A DNA stretch of 64,000 nt, taken from the NCBI GenBank assembly GCA_031261085.1, contig JAISKB010000025.1, forward strand, positions 1 to 64,000, read 5' to 3'. Source of the stretch: Christensenellaceae bacterium (lineage in GTDB: Bacteria; Bacillota; Clostridia; Christensenellales; CAG-138). A program made the position numbers and the translations under genes. Within the stretch, counting starts at the first letter, position 1. Every line of letters starts with the position of its first letter. The notes beneath the pieces are model-generated. The model was not told the origin of the DNA, made no database searches, and saw only the letters and a program-made list of their open reading frames with translations. Shown here one piece after another: positions 16,114 through 24,593 of the stretch.

Positions 16114-16122
16114 TGGTATACT
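16114..16122 (+). promoter_or_regulatory. Extended -10 six bases before the ATG (leaderless)
   Basis: TGG followed by TATACT (16117-16122) ends exactly six bases before ATG 16129. No Shine-Dalgarno sequence and no good -35 are visible. Confidence 0.5.
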
Positions 16123-16128
16123 ATATGC

Positions 16129-17493
16129 ATGAAAACGAAGCGTATTTTTTGGATAGCCTATTTTGTGCTGCTGGCCGCCGCATTTGCGTATTGGGCGTTT
16201 TCCGCCGCGTATTTGGGTATGGCGCTGCTGGTCGCCGCGCTTTCGTGCGCGCTGTTTGGGCTGATACCGCCACAGCTATGCCCCGCGCTGGAGGCCTTGC
16301 GGGCACAGAGCGCCCCCGCACCGGCGGAGGAAGGCGGCAAGCGCAGCCTGCGCTTTTGGCGGCGCCACCCCTGGCTCAAAATCGCGCTGGGCTTGCTGGC
16401 GCTCCGCCTGCTGCTATACGCGTTCGCCTATGCGGCGGATATACGGGTAAACGGCTACACCGGCAGCTTGCTCAACACCCTGGAACGCCTTTGGACGCGC
16501 ACCGACGCGCCGCACTACATAGGCATCGCAAAAAATTGGTATGTGGCGGAGGGCGACCCGCGCTTCCACATCGTGTTCTTCCCGCTGTATCCGCTGGTTA
16601 TACGGCTGATTGGCTACCTGTGCGGCGGCAGCGGCTTTGCCGCGGCCCTGGTGGCCAGCAACCTTTGCGCCATAGGCGGCGGCATATTGCTATACGAGCT
16701 GGCGGCGCTCGATTACCCCCGGCGGGATGCGCTGTATACCCTGCTGATCGGCGTATTGCTGCCCGGGGCCTTGTTTTTGGGCGCGCCCATGAGCGAGAGC
16801 CTGTTTTTGCTGCTTTCGCTCGCCTGCATGCTGTGCGCCCGCAAGCGGAAATTCTTGCTGGCGGGGGCGTTTGGCGCGCTTGCGGCGTTTACCCGCTCGT
16901 TGGGGGTGCTGCTGGCCGTGCCCATCGCGGTGGAATTTTTGCTATGCGCCCCGCCGCTTAAAAGCTGGCATAAAAAGGACATCGCGCGCCTGCTCGTCTC
17001 CCTGGCCATCGTGGGCCTGGGCACGGCGGGATATGTATATATCAACTACGCCGTTACCGGCGACGCGTTCAAGTTTTTGCAGTATCAGCGGGAGCATTGG
17101 CACCAAGCGCTCGGCTTTTTTTGGAACACGGCCGCCTACCAAACCGAATACCTGCTCAGCGCCCTTGCGCAGGGGGATATGCGCATGGCCTGGGGGCTGT
17201 ATTTGCCAAATCTGCTGGCCGCGTTTGGCGCGCTCGCCATCATGCTGCCGGCGGCCCGCCGCCTGCGCCCCAGCTACAGCGCGTATTTTCTCGTTTATTT
17301 TGCGGTATCCATTGGCTGCACGTGGCTGCTGAGCGGGCCGCGCTATTTGGCAGTATGCTTCCCGCTCCCCTTGACGGCGGCGGCATTGCTGCGGCATAGC
17401 CCCAAGTGGCTGCGCGTTTTGGCGCCGGTGGGGCTGGGCTGCCTGCTGCTGGTGTATACGGCGCTGTATGTGCTGGGGTACCCGGTGTATTAG
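16129..17493 (+). CDS. PIG-V-like GT-C membrane glycosyltransferase
   Basis: This is a polytopic membrane protein of 454 residues with about ten hydrophobic segments and a luminal-type loop 'RTDAPHYIGIAKNWY' after the first segments. That loop, plus 'FFPLYPLVIR' and 'APMSESLFLLLS', is the pattern of bacterial PIG-V/COG5542 mannosyltransferase-like proteins. These use lipid-linked sugars to modify surface glycans or proteins. An insert after the first two helices is Ala/Glu-rich and probably cytoplasmic. The ATG was chosen from the promoter and the hydrophobic N-terminus. The acceptor is unknown. Confidence 0.7.
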   Translation: MKTKRIFWIAYFVLLAAAFAYWAFSAAYLGMALLVAALSCALFGLIPPQLCPALEALRAQSAPAPAEEGGKRSLRFWRRHPWLKIALGLLALRLLLYAFAYAADIRVNGYTGSLLNTLERLWTRTDAPHYIGIAKNWYVAEGDPRFHIVFFPLYPLVIRLIGYLCGGSGFAAALVASNLCAIGGGILLYELAALDYPRRDALYTLLIGVLLPGALFLGAPMSESLFLLLSLACMLCARKRKFLLAGAFGALAAFTRSLGVLLAVPIAVEFLLCAPPLKSWHKKDIARLLVSLAIVGLGTAGYVYINYAVTGDAFKFLQYQREHWHQALGFFWNTAAYQTEYLLSALAQGDMRMAWGLYLPNLLAAFGALAIMLPAARRLRPSYSAYFLVYFAVSIGCTWLLSGPRYLAVCFPLPLTAAALLRHSPKWLRVLAPVGLGCLLLVYTALYVLGYPVY

Positions 17494-17504
17494 GGGCAAA
17501 GCTC

Positions 17505-17972
17505 TCACACCAAATCTACAAACGCGGCGCCTATATACGCGGCCAGCGCTAAGGGGTCGAGCAGCAGCATCTGCCCGCGCGTGCCTGCGCTTACGGCGAT
17601 GCGTTCATATATTTGCGCGGTTTCATCGAAAAAGGTGGGGAACGCCTTTTTCATGCCCACCGGCGCGCACCCGCCGCGCATATACCCGGTAACGCCCAAC
17701 AGGTCTTTCACATGGAGCATATCCGCCTTTTTATCCCCCGTGGCCCTGGCGGCCTTTTTTAAATCCAGCTCGGCGGCCACCGGGATGCAGCACACGAAAT
17801 ACCCCGTCTTTTCGCCCCTGAGCACCAGCGTTTTAAACGCCGCGTCCGGGTCCAGCCCCATGGCGGCCGCCGCGTGTACGCCGGATAGGTCGGCTTCATC
17901 CCACGCGTATTCGCGCGGTTCAAAAGGTATGCCCGCCTGGGTCAGCAGGCGCATGGCGTTGGTGATAGTCAT
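17505..17972 (-). CDS. ybaK: Cys-tRNA(Pro)/Cys-tRNA(Cys) deacylase YbaK
   Basis: This 155-residue YbaK/EbsC protein hydrolyses mischarged Cys-tRNA-Pro. It has 'FKTLVLRGEKTGYFVCCIPVAAELDLKKAA', which contains the usual core, and 'GVTGYMRGGCAPVGMKKAFPTFFDE', the conserved GG(x)SP-like loop (here GGCAPVG). RBS GAAGGAG precedes ATG 17972. A second, different YbaK-domain gene lies at 62605-63117. Confidence 0.9.
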   Translation of the reverse strand: MTITNAMRLLTQAGIPFEPREYAWDEADLSGVHAAAAMGLDPDAAFKTLVLRGEKTGYFVCCIPVAAELDLKKAARATGDKKADMLHVKDLLGVTGYMRGGCAPVGMKKAFPTFFDETAQIYERIAVSAGTRGQMLLLDPLALAAYIGAAFVDLV

Positions 17973-18081
17973 ACCGGCGCTCCTTCAAGCCAAATCATAT
18001 GTGTATTATAGCATTGAAACGCCCCTTTTGCAGAGTATATACGAATACCCGACCGGCCGGCTTAGCGGCGGGTGAAAACAC

Positions 18082-18110
18082 TTGCCCCGCGCCGCCTTGC
18101 GGGATATAAT
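18082..18110 (+). promoter_or_regulatory. Sigma-A promoter of the 18144 gene
   Basis: TTGCCC (18082-18087) and a perfect TATAAT (18105-18110) are 17 bases apart, with a second TATAAT at 18113-18118. The expected start lies about 25 bases before ATG 18144. Confidence 0.65.
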
Positions 18111-18143
18111 ATATAATATTAACCAATGCAAAAGGGGAACGCC

Positions 18144-18629
18144 ATGCCGAGCACAACTACATTTCGATTTGCCACGCCGCAGGATATACCTGCCATACAC
18201 GGCTTTATATGCGGGCTGGCCGCCTATGAGCACCTGGAAGACGAGGTGGTCGCCACCCCCGCGCTGCTGACCGAATGGCTGTTTGAAAAACAAAAAGCCG
18301 AAGCCCTGCTGGCCGAAATAGAGGGCCAGACCGTGGGCTTCGCGCTGTTTTTTTATAGCTTTTCCACCTTTTTGGGCAGGGCGTGCATCCATTTGGAGGA
18401 TTTATTCGTGCTGCCACAATACCGCGGCCTGGGCTGCGGCAAGGCGCTGCTGCGCGAGCTGGCCAGCATAACCCTGCAGCGGGGCTGCGGGCGGCTGGAG
18501 TGGAGCTGCCTCGACTGGAACGCGCCCAGCATCGCCTTTTACCGGGGCGTGGGCGCCGTACCGCTGGAGGATTGGACGAATTACCGCCTGAGCGGGGATG
18601 CGCTGCGGGCGTTTGCCGAAGAGGGCTAG
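18144..18629 (+). CDS. GNAT family N-acetyltransferase
   Basis: This is a 161-residue acetyltransferase of the spermidine/thialysine-acetyltransferase-like branch. It has 'RFATPQDIPAIHGFICGLAAYEHLEDEV' at the N-terminus, the acetyl-CoA loop 'LPQYRGLGCGKALL' (motif A), and 'WNAPSIAFYRGVGAVPLEDW' (motif B), which is typical of SSAT/thialysine acetyltransferases. It probably acetylates a small polyamine-like amine. RBS AAAGGGGAA lies before ATG 18144. Its stop overlaps the convergent spoIID stop. Confidence 0.85.
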   Translation: MPSTTTFRFATPQDIPAIHGFICGLAAYEHLEDEVVATPALLTEWLFEKQKAEALLAEIEGQTVGFALFFYSFSTFLGRACIHLEDLFVLPQYRGLGCGKALLRELASITLQRGCGRLEWSCLDWNAPSIAFYRGVGAVPLEDWTNYRLSGDALRAFAEEG

Positions 18630-19633
18630 GGCCGCGGCGCCATCGGCGCCACGTTGATGCCGGTGTAGTAGTGCTGCAGGATTTCGATATAATCGCTGCC
18701 CTCCAGCGCCATGGCGCGCGCGCCATATTGGCTCATGCCCACGCCGTGCCCGTACCCCTTGGTGGTAACGGTCACTTCATCCCCCTCCACCCGGATGGTG
18801 AAGTTGGCGCTGAATAGGCCCAACGCTTTGCGCAGCTGCTTGCCGGTGGCGGTTATGCCGCCCAGCCGCACGCTTTCGACCTGCCCGCTTTCGTAGCGGG
18901 AAAGCACCGCCACCTGCTCCTTCAATTTTGACGTTTTGAGCTTTGCCTTGCTCCACTCGCCGTTGACGGCTTTGACAAACGCCTTGGCGGTAAAGGTTTG
19001 CATATCGGTATAATGCGCCGCGTCCTGCTCGCCGGGGCTATCCACTCCCACCAAATAAGGCACCGCGGCCGAGAACACATGCTGCGCATCCTCGGTGCGG
19101 CCGCCCGCCGCGCTGTGGTACAGCGCCTCGATGGGCGCGCCCTGGTACACCGCGACTTCGCCGCCGGTACCATACACCGCCTCCCGCAGCTTATCGGCAT
19201 AGGCGCCGGCGTTTTTGCCCCAGCGCGCCGCCAAGGCCTCGTCGCTTTTGTAGCTTTGGCAGCAGGTGCTGTCGGTGCAGATATCCGCGCCGCCCCGGCC
19301 GCAGGGGCTGCCGCCATAGGCCGGCAGCCGCCGCACGGTATAGGTGCGCGCCGCGACGGCCTGCGCCTTAAGCGCTTCCAGCGGGAAGGCGGCGGGCATT
19401 TCGCCGCCCACCACACCTATCAGGTAGGCGTTTAGCCCCATGGTGCGCACCTCGCCCGTTTCATGCATATATACCGAAACGGTCACGTCCTCTCCTACGG
19501 GCGCCGCCTGTTGCCGCGCGCAGGCAATGCGGCAGCCGCGCACGGCCAGCGCCACCAGGCAAAGCAGGAGGCAGAGCGCGGCGGCGGCCCGCATGTTTGG
19601 GGGCCGGTATGGGTAGAAGGAACGGCTTCGCAT
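18626..19633 (-). CDS. spoIID: Stage II sporulation protein D
   Basis: SpoIID is a mother-cell lytic transglycosylase needed for engulfment during sporulation. The protein is 335 residues with one N-terminal membrane helix (about 15-33). The SpoIID domain includes 'LNAYLIGVVGGEMPAAFPLEALKAQAVAARTY', where the catalytic Glu sits in GEMP, and ends 'GYGHGVGMSQYGA'. The insert 'CGRGGADICTDSTCCQSY' is the usual Cys-containing metal-binding segment. There is no RBS before ATG 19633; a sigma-E-like -10 ends six bases before it. Confidence 0.95.
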   Translation of the reverse strand: MRSRSFYPYRPPNMRAAAALCLLLCLVALAVRGCRIACARQQAAPVGEDVTVSVYMHETGEVRTMGLNAYLIGVVGGEMPAAFPLEALKAQAVAARTYTVRRLPAYGGSPCGRGGADICTDSTCCQSYKSDEALAARWGKNAGAYADKLREAVYGTGGEVAVYQGAPIEALYHSAAGGRTEDAQHVFSAAVPYLVGVDSPGEQDAAHYTDMQTFTAKAFVKAVNGEWSKAKLKTSKLKEQVAVLSRYESGQVESVRLGGITATGKQLRKALGLFSANFTIRVEGDEVTVTTKGYGHGVGMSQYGARAMALEGSDYIEILQHYYTGINVAPMAPRP

Positions 19634-19639
19634 AATCTA

Positions 19640-19668
19640 TGCGTATGTTATAAACGCTTTTGAAATGC
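19640..19668 (-). promoter_or_regulatory. Possible sigma-E promoter of spoIID
   Basis: On the minus strand GCATTTC (19662-19668) and CATACGCA (19640-19647) are 14 bases apart. Compared with the sigma-E consensus (KMATATT, CATACANT), each box has about two mismatches. The -10 ends six bases before the ATG, again suggesting a leaderless mRNA. The fit of a sporulation gene makes it plausible. Confidence 0.4.
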
Positions 19669-19669
19669 A

Positions 19670-19698
19670 TTGCGGCGGATGGATAATTGTTTTATACT
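19670..19698 (+). promoter_or_regulatory. Sigma-A promoter of the 19749 gene
   Basis: TTGCGG (19670-19675) and TATACT (19693-19698) are 17 bases apart. GGGGAGGA (19735-19742) serves as RBS for ATG 19749. Confidence 0.5.
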
Positions 19699-19748
19699 AT
19701 ATTGTAAAAGAAACTTCTAAATTTGTCGTTTTTTGGGGAGGAAGTATT

Positions 19749-20234
19749 ATGGCGCAGGATAAGGACGCTTTGCGGGCGCTGCTGCGGCAGTCCATCACAC
19801 CGGTATACGACCGCGCGATGCAAAACACCGGCGATGCGGAAGCCGCAAAGGATATTACGCGCCGGGCGATGGAGCTGTTTAAGCGCGCGGTAGAGAGCGG
19901 TATGGAGCCAAGCAAGGCGCTGGCGCTGCGCATTGCCGATGATTGCTGCAACGAAATGGCGTTTTTTAACCGCAAGCTCGAAGCGGCGGCGGGGCACGAG
20001 AGCGCGCCCGAAGTGAAGCAGGCCGAGCGAAGCGCGCCGGCGCAGGAGGCGGACCTAAGCCTTGCGGCCGAGGACGCGCCCGCCAAAGACGGCGGCAGGG
20101 GCATGGCGCTTTGGCTGATCATCGTGCTGATGCTGGTGGTGTTTGTGATACTGCTCGCCGTGATTAAAGAGCCGAACGGGGGCAGCTGGCTGATGCTGCT
20201 GTGGGGAAAGCTGCGCGCGCTGATTAAGATATAA
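19749..20234 (+). CDS. Tail-anchored protein with a sigma-70 region-2-like N-terminus
   Basis: This 161-residue protein has three parts: an N-terminal helical stretch, a charged linker (about 75-112) and a single C-terminal membrane helix (about 118-138) with a short tail. Residues about 8-45 ('LRQSITPVYDRAMQNTGDAEAAKDITRRAM') resemble the start of ECF sigma region 2, in which a TGD.E.A.D..R..F pattern is typical. No region 4 is present, so it cannot be a working sigma factor by itself. I cannot assign a function; a membrane regulator or a decayed sigma domain is possible. An RBS precedes the ATG. Confidence 0.55.
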   Translation: MAQDKDALRALLRQSITPVYDRAMQNTGDAEAAKDITRRAMELFKRAVESGMEPSKALALRIADDCCNEMAFFNRKLEAAAGHESAPEVKQAERSAPAQEADLSLAAEDAPAKDGGRGMALWLIIVLMLVVFVILLAVIKEPNGGSWLMLLWGKLRALIKI

Positions 20235-20245
20235 GAAAGGGCTGC

Positions 20246-20290
20246 CCGCCCCTAACCCCAACCTTACCGCCGGGAGGGGGGCTTTCATAT
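20246..20290. repeat. Intergenic repeat with terminator-like palindrome
   Basis: The block GCCCCTAACCCC followed by TTACCGCCGGGAGGGGGG resembles the inverted tail and palindrome of the GC-rich repeat family and is very similar to 27248-27281. It lies directly downstream of the gene ending at 20234. Confidence 0.5.
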
Positions 20291-20346
20291 TGCGGCTCGT
20301 TGGCTGGGGCAAAGCCCCGGCCCCTTTTTACCCCAAAGCAATTAAG

Positions 20347-20376
20347 TTAACACTCAGTATACATTCTTTGTACAAT
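20347..20376 (+). promoter_or_regulatory. Promoter of the nfeD-floA operon
   Basis: TTAACA (20347-20352) and TACAAT (20371-20376) are 18 bases apart, in an AT-rich spacer. A second possible -10, TATACT, lies at 20384-20389. RBS AAAGGAGG is at 20425-20432. Confidence 0.5.
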
Positions 20377-20442
20377 CGTGTGCTATACTGATAATAGAAA
20401 ACATGTCTTGCTGTTGTCTCTTCGAAAGGAGGATTGCGTTAC

Positions 20443-20943
20443 ATGACCGTTTCACAATATCTTTTAGGATGGAACTTCCCGGCGCTGCTTTGCCTCATCA
20501 TTGGGCTGTTGCTCATGGTATACGAAATGTTTACGCCCGGCATGGGCATACCCGGCGCGCTGGGCGGCATATTGCTGCTGGCCGCCGTGGTGCTGCGGGC
20601 CGATTCCTTCGCCACCGCGCTCATCACGCTGCTGCTCATTTTAATCCCGCTCATCGTGGCGGCGGCCATCATATTCCGCTCCTTCAGCACGGGTGCGCTA
20701 TCCCGCTCCCCCATCGTGCTAAAGGACAGCATCAACGTTGGCTCCAGCTCGCTGGGCGATGCGGATATGCAAAAGCTCATCGGCAGGGAAGGCACCTGTA
20801 TGTGCACGCTCCGCCCCAGCGGCAACGCCGATTTTGACGGCCAAAAGCTGGATGTCGTATCGAGCGGGGAATTTATACCAAAGGGCGCCCGCGTGCGGAT
20901 AGAGCGCGTGGAGGGCCTGCGCATTTTGGTCAAGCGAATATAA
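20443..20943 (+). CDS. NfeD-like membrane protein
   Basis: This is a short-form NfeD protein (166 residues) with three or four membrane helices ('LLCLIIGLLLMVYEMFTPGMGIPGALGGI') and a C-terminal OB-fold domain with 'LIGREGTCMCTLRPSGNADFDGQKLDVVSSGEFIPKGARVRI'. NfeD proteins partner with flotillin/stomatin-type proteins in membrane domains. It stands directly before floA, the classic pairing. The start was set by AAAGGAGG plus ATG 20443. Confidence 0.9.
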   Translation: MTVSQYLLGWNFPALLCLIIGLLLMVYEMFTPGMGIPGALGGILLLAAVVLRADSFATALITLLLILIPLIVAAAIIFRSFSTGALSRSPIVLKDSINVGSSSLGDADMQKLIGREGTCMCTLRPSGNADFDGQKLDVVSSGEFIPKGARVRIERVEGLRILVKRI

Positions 20944-21011
20944 CAAAGTTCCATTTGGCAAAGCTATGGAAAACACATTGATTCTACGATAATAACAGGA
21001 GGTATTTACTC

Positions 21012-21992
21012 ATGCAAGTTTTACTCTACGCGGTTCTGTTGGTGGCACTCATCATATTTTTGGCGATTTTCTTCAGCTTCGTTCCCATTGGGCTGTGGAT
21101 TTCCGCAATTGCCAGCGGCGTGCGGGTGGGGCTGTTTCAGCTGGTCGCCATGCGCATCCGCAAGGTGGCGCCCTCCCGTATCCTAAACCCCATGATCAAG
21201 GCGACCAAGGCGGGGCTCATCATCAACCTCAACAAGCTCGAGGCGCATTACCTGGCGGGCGGCAACGTGGACCGTGTGGTCAACGCGCTTATCGCCGCGC
21301 AGCGCGCGGGCATACCGCTGGACTTTGAGCGCGCCTGCGCCATAGACCTTGCCGGGCGCGACGTGCTGAACGCCGTGCAGATGAGCGTGAACCCCAAGGT
21401 GATAGAAACCCCCATCATCGCGGCCATCGCAAAGGATGGCATCGAGCTGCGCGCCAAGGCGCGCGTGACCGTGCGCGCCAACATCGACAGGCTGGTGGGC
21501 GGCGCGGGGGAAGAGACCATCATCGCCCGTATAGGCGAGGGTATCGTTACGACGGTAGGCTCCGCCACCAGCCATAAGGATGTGCTTGAAAACCCGGATT
21601 CCATCTCCCAAACCGTGCTCAACAAGGGGCTGGATGCCGGCACCGCGTTTGAAATACTCTCCATCGACATCGCCGATGTGGATGTGGGCCGCAACGTGGG
21701 CGCGCAGCTGCAAATCGACCAGGCCGAGGCGGATAAGCGCATTGCGCAGGCCAAGGCCGAGGAGCGCCGCGCCATGGCCGTGGCGGAGGAGCAGGAGAAA
21801 AAAGCCGAGGTACAGGGCATGCGCGCCCGCGTGATAGAGGCCGAGGCCGAAGTGCCGCAGGCCATCGCCGCGGCGTTTCGGGATGGCAAGCTGGGCGTGA
21901 TGGATTATTACAACATGCAAAACGTCATTTCCGATACCCGGATGCGTGAATCCATAGCGGGCGGCGCGGCGGAGCAGCCGAAGCAAAACTAA
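21012..21992 (+). CDS. floA: Flotillin-like protein FloA
   Basis: This is a membrane-microdomain scaffold of the UPF0365/FloA family, 326 residues (usual about 330). A membrane-inserting N-terminus (1-50) is followed by a PHB-like domain ('[37 protein letters not shown]') and a Glu/Ala-rich helical region (about 235-290) for oligomerisation. RBS AGGAGG precedes ATG 21012. It is the middle gene of a three-gene operon with nfeD and 22021-22581. Confidence 0.95.
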   Translation: MQVLLYAVLLVALIIFLAIFFSFVPIGLWISAIASGVRVGLFQLVAMRIRKVAPSRILNPMIKATKAGLIINLNKLEAHYLAGGNVDRVVNALIAAQRAGIPLDFERACAIDLAGRDVLNAVQMSVNPKVIETPIIAAIAKDGIELRAKARVTVRANIDRLVGGAGEETIIARIGEGIVTTVGSATSHKDVLENPDSISQTVLNKGLDAGTAFEILSIDIADVDVGRNVGAQLQIDQAEADKRIAQAKAEERRAMAVAEEQEKKAEVQGMRARVIEAEAEVPQAIAAAFRDGKLGVMDYYNMQNVISDTRMRESIAGGAAEQPKQN

Positions 21993-22020
21993 CGCCTCCC
22001 GGTCCAAAGGAGGATTTTAC

Positions 22021-22581
22021 ATGGAGTTCCTTGTTTTTTTACTGTTCATAGCCATAAGCATAGGGGTAGGCGCAAAAAACAGCAAGCAGGCCAAGGCGCG
22101 GCAGCAGCAGAACACCGCCGCCCGGCCCGCGCCGCCGGCGGCTCCCCGCCCGGCCTTTGTGCCGGATACGACCTTTGGCGGCCAGCCCGTGCCGCGCCCG
22201 GCCTACCGCAACCCGGTTGCCGCCGCGCCCAATGTGGCCGAGATGAGCGCCCGCAACGCGGAGCCCCCGGCCGCAACCCATGGCAGCTTAACCTATCAGT
22301 CCTTGGAAGGCATCGGCCTGGAGCAGGATGCTCCCGCGCGGGGCTCGGCGGATGTATCCATACGCCATACGGTGCGGCCCTTTACCGAGAGCGACCATTT
22401 GCATGTGGAGAGCAGCCTGATGGACGCGGAGGATTGCCCGCCGGAGGAAGCGGAGCCGGGCGATTCCGTCGATGCCTATACGCCAACGCAGCTGGGGGGC
22501 TTGGTTTGGAACCACGCCGCCGTGACGCAGGGCATACTATATGCGGAGATATTGGGCAAGCCCCGGGCATTGCGGCGCTAA
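22021..22581 (+). CDS. FloA-operon membrane protein of unknown function
   Basis: This protein has 186 residues. One N-terminal membrane helix (about 3-18) is followed by a long Ala/Pro/Arg-rich, probably disordered segment (about 25-150). A short conserved-looking tail follows: 'WNHAAVTQGILYAEILGKPRALRR'. The tail resembles a C-terminal '(I/V)..SEIL..P' motif I associate with small Firmicutes proteins near floA. Perfect RBS AAAGGAGG precedes ATG 22021, 28 bases after floA. It probably acts in the same membrane platform. No enzyme domain is visible. Confidence 0.6.
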   Translation: MEFLVFLLFIAISIGVGAKNSKQAKARQQQNTAARPAPPAAPRPAFVPDTTFGGQPVPRPAYRNPVAAAPNVAEMSARNAEPPAATHGSLTYQSLEGIGLEQDAPARGSADVSIRHTVRPFTESDHLHVESSLMDAEDCPPEEAEPGDSVDAYTPTQLGGLVWNHAAVTQGILYAEILGKPRALRR

Positions 22582-22601
22582 AGCCCATGGAAGCACAACA
22601 T

Positions 22602-22636
22602 AAAAGGCCTTTCCCAAGCGGGAAGGGCCCTTTTTG
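22602..22636 (+). terminator. Terminator of the nfeD-floA operon
   Basis: The stem GGCCTTTCCC (22606-22615) pairs with GGGAAGGGCC (22620-22629) around a four-base loop, and CTTTTTG follows. Preceding A residues make it usable on the minus strand for the gene ending at 22663. Confidence 0.85.
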
Positions 22637-22662
22637 CTTTATAGTATTTTATGAGCGCGCCG

Positions 22663-23238
22663 CTAGGCCGGGCTGCCGGTTAGGCACAGCCCAACCGCCT
22701 CCTGTTGCATGCCCTCTATAACCAGGCCTATCACATCGCCCAAATCCATGCCCAGCGCATCGCAGCCGCTCTGAATCAGCGCGCGGTCGCACTTGGCGGC
22801 AAAGCCCTTATCTTTAAACTTCTTTTTGGCGCTCTTCACTTCCATATCTATAATGCCGGTGGGCCGCATAAGCGCGTTGGCCATTATGATGCCGGTCAGC
22901 TCATCCACCGCAAACAGGCTTTTCATCAGCGGGGTGGTAGGCTCCGCCTCCTGGGTGCATATGCCATAGCCGTGCGAAATGATGGCCAAAATATCGGCCT
23001 CGTCCACATCCTCGCCGCTGAGCAGCTCCCGCACATGCTTGCAGTGCTCTTCGGGGAACTTTTCGAAGTCGACATCATGCAGGTAGCCCACGGCCCTCCA
23101 GTGCTCCGCATCCGCGCCAAAATGGCCGGCCATGGCGCCCATGGCGGCGCTTACGGCCAGCGCGTGGGTTAAAAGATGCTGTTCGGTAACGTGTTTGTGG
23201 AGCAGTTCCTGCGCCCTTGCCAGCGTTAGTTGTGCCAT
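22663..23238 (-). CDS. HD-domain phosphohydrolase
   Basis: This 191-residue HD-superfamily protein has the metal motif 'HALAVSAAMGAMAGHFGADAEHWRAVGYLHDVDFEKFPEEH', in which H...HD are ligands, then 'ISHGYG'. It belongs to the small single-domain HD hydrolases common in Clostridia, which probably cleave a phosphate from nucleotides or similar. RBS AAAGGAG lies before ATG 23238. It follows alr by 29 bases on the same strand, so the two may be cotranscribed. The substrate is not predictable. Confidence 0.8.
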   Translation of the reverse strand: MAQLTLARAQELLHKHVTEQHLLTHALAVSAAMGAMAGHFGADAEHWRAVGYLHDVDFEKFPEEHCKHVRELLSGEDVDEADILAIISHGYGICTQEAEPTTPLMKSLFAVDELTGIIMANALMRPTGIIDMEVKSAKKKFKDKGFAAKCDRALIQSGCDALGMDLGDVIGLVIEGMQQEAVGLCLTGSPA

Positions 23239-23267
23239 TGTGATTCTCCTTTATTGGTGGAATATGC

Positions 23268-24407
23268 TTATTCGTTGACATATACGCGCGGCGCGCGGCG
23301 GGTAACCAGGCAGGTGAGCTCATAGTTGATGGTGCCCACGATTTGCGCCACCTCCTCGGCGCGCATGCCCTCGGCGCCCCACAGCGCCACCTCGTCGCCG
23401 GGCTGTATGCCCTCGCTGCCGGTGATATCCAGCATGTGCGTATCCATGCAGATGCGGCCAACCTGCTTATATGCCTTGCCGCCTATGCAGGCATAGCCCT
23501 GGCCGCTCAGCCGCCGCGGGTACCCATCGGCATAGCCGGCGGCGATAGCCGCGGTGCGGAGGGGGCCCTCGCTTGTATAGGTGCGGCCATAGCTTATGGA
23601 GGCGCCGCCGGGCAGATCCTGCACCTGCGCCACGCGGGATTTTAGCGTGAGCACGGGGCGAAGCGGGCCGCCGGGGCAGGGGCTGCTATCGGGGTATAGG
23701 CCATAGAGCATGATGCCTTCGCGCACCATATCCAAATGCGCCTCGGGGTGCGCCATAATGGCGGCGCTGTTGCTGGCATGGCGGATTTCCGGGCGGATGC
23801 CCCTGGCCCCTAGGGCCTCCAGCACCGTGGTATAGCTGCGAAGCTGCCACGCGGTATAGCCATCCTCCTCGGGTGTATCCGCCACGGAAAAATGGGTGAA
23901 CACGCCCTCTACATAAATACCCCGCAGGGCGTAGATGCGGGCGATTTCCTCGGCGGCATTCAGCGCCGCCTGCTCGCCCTGCGCGTAGATGCCCATGCGG
24001 GACATGCCGGTATCTACCTTGATATGCACCTTCACGCAGGCGTTCGCCTTGCGCGCGTGCTCCGCCAAAAGCGCGGCAGACCGCTCGCCCTGCACCGCTT
24101 GCGCGATGGAATATTTTGCCAGCAATTCGGCGTATTCTGGCCCGGTGTAGCCAAGTATGAGTATGGGGGCTTGTATGCCGCCCTCCCGCAGCTCGATCGC
24201 CTCGGCCAGGCAAGCCACCGCAAACGCCTGCGCGCCCTGCGCCTGCAGGTATTGCCCGCAGCGCACCGCGCCGTGCCCATAGGCATCCGCCTTGATGACG
24301 CACATCACCTTTTTGCCGGACTGCCGCTGGGCGTATTCAAAATTGTGTTTCAGCGCGGCCAGGTCGATTTGGGCCCAGGTGCGCGCCGTGGCTAAAACGT
24401 GATCCAT
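23268..24407 (-). CDS. alr: Alanine racemase
   Basis: This is a PLP enzyme making D-alanine for peptidoglycan. It has 379 residues, normal length. The PLP lysine is K39 in 'VIKADAYGHGA'. The C-terminal domain contains 'GYADGYPRRLSG' and the substrate-binding 'GRICMDTHMLDI'. I chose ATG 24407 over the longer open frame because GGGAGG lies just upstream and the N-terminus then aligns with Alr. Confidence 0.96.
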   Translation of the reverse strand: MDHVLATARTWAQIDLAALKHNFEYAQRQSGKKVMCVIKADAYGHGAVRCGQYLQAQGAQAFAVACLAEAIELREGGIQAPILILGYTGPEYAELLAKYSIAQAVQGERSAALLAEHARKANACVKVHIKVDTGMSRMGIYAQGEQAALNAAEEIARIYALRGIYVEGVFTHFSVADTPEEDGYTAWQLRSYTTVLEALGARGIRPEIRHASNSAAIMAHPEAHLDMVREGIMLYGLYPDSSPCPGGPLRPVLTLKSRVAQVQDLPGGASISYGRTYTSEGPLRTAAIAAGYADGYPRRLSGQGYACIGGKAYKQVGRICMDTHMLDITGSEGIQPGDEVALWGAEGMRAEEVAQIVGTINYELTCLVTRRAPRVYVNE

Positions 24408-24593
24408 ACCTACCTCCCAAGCAGAACCAAACAGACCATATGGTATGCCAGAGATGTCCTTTCTCATTATTGTAGCCGCATTGCGTGCGCTTTGCAAGCC
24501 GCGCGCCGGCAAAAGCCCGCATTTTGCTTGCCCCGCGCCGTCGGCGATGGTACCATAGCGGTAGCATACTATAAATTCATAAGGAGGCGCCCC

